Source of the DNA: Candidatus Thalassarchaeaceae archaeon
Lineage (GTDB): Archaea; Thermoplasmatota; Poseidoniia; Poseidoniales; Thalassarchaeaceae
DNA: 43,462 nucleotides
Assembly (NCBI GenBank): GCA_023700255.1
Contig: JAJPRD010000010.1
Coordinates: 1 to 43,462, forward strand
Direction: 5' to 3'
The notes beneath the pieces were generated by a model. That model worked only from the letters and a program-made list of their open reading frames with translations, searched no databases and was not told the origin of the DNA. Below are positions 43,461 through 43,462 of this stretch, one piece after another. The position numbers and the translations under genes are program-made. Each line of letters begins with the position of its first letter. Positions within the stretch are counted from its first letter, which is position 1.

Positions 43461-43462
43461 AG

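Overview
The window looks like a compact, AT-rich archaeal chromosome segment. I infer a planktonic euryarchaeon of the Marine Group II / Poseidoniales type or a close relative. Archaeal markers are the family D DNA polymerase large subunit (DP2), the Fe-S primase large subunit PriL, a DUF115/MptE-like enzyme, a DUF373 membrane protein, archaeal 4-phosphopantoate--beta-alanine ligase, the KEOPS subunit Pcc1, type II methionine aminopeptidase and an HTH_10 regulator. They sit beside bacterial-looking genes: bacterial-type MetK, class II fumarase, ABC-F, a BolA/CGFS-glutaredoxin pair and an M32 carboxypeptidase. A giant surface protein with Ca-binding type-3 repeats fits the same marine lineage. 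The lineage is inferred from gene content only; no rRNA or tRNA gene was seen.

Layout. 0.1-4.2 kb (+): Upf1-like helicase, RDD membrane protein, TsaC/Sua5 (tRNA t6A) and MetAP, tightly packed. 4.3-6.7 kb (-): rpe, bolA, monothiol grx and an EamA transporter in one touching or overlapping run. 6.8-8.7 kb: thioredoxin (+) meets a winged-helix STAND-type ATPase (-). 8.7-11.6 kb: a secreted CocE/S15-like hydrolase lipoprotein (-) diverges from a ferritin-like/VIT iron transporter (+). 11.7-14.3 kb (+): M32 carboxypeptidase and a PQQ/WD-type propeller. 14.25-15.02 kb: a gene-free stretch of about 765 nt that looks like a large structured RNA on the + strand. 15.0-17.2 kb (-): fumarase fused to an N-terminal ribbon-helix-helix domain, then cyclophilin. 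17.3-19.4 kb: Cys-rich membrane protein (+), CsaA-like tRNA-binding protein and PyrE (-). 19.6-25.5 kb: polymerase D large subunit, MptE-like enzyme and PriL. 25.6-27.9 kb: DUF373 protein, zinc-ribbon protein and HTH_10 regulator. 27.9-33.1 kb (-): giant surface protein. 33.2-36.2 kb (-): ABC-F ATPase and MetK. 36.3-43.4 kb: mPGES-2/GST-like protein, HflX, Pcc1, FAD oxidoreductase, NadC and PPS (overlapping cofactor operon), LeuB-family dehydrogenase, and a coiled-coil protein ending at a possible terminator.

How the genes relate. Most are housekeeping: replication (DP2, PriL), translation and tRNA modification (TsaC, Pcc1, MetAP, HflX, CsaA, ABC-F), cofactors (NadC, PPS, MptE, MetK), redox and Fe-S handling (Trx, Grx, BolA, ferritin/VIT) and central metabolism (FumC, Rpe, IPMDH-like). 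Intergenic spaces are mostly under 100 nt, and several convergent gene pairs have touching or overlapping stop codons. That makes the 765-nt RNA-like gap stand out. The least ordinary items are this putative RNA, the RHH-fumarase fusion, the VWA domain set inside propeller-like repeats of the surface protein, and the wHTH-STAND ATPase.
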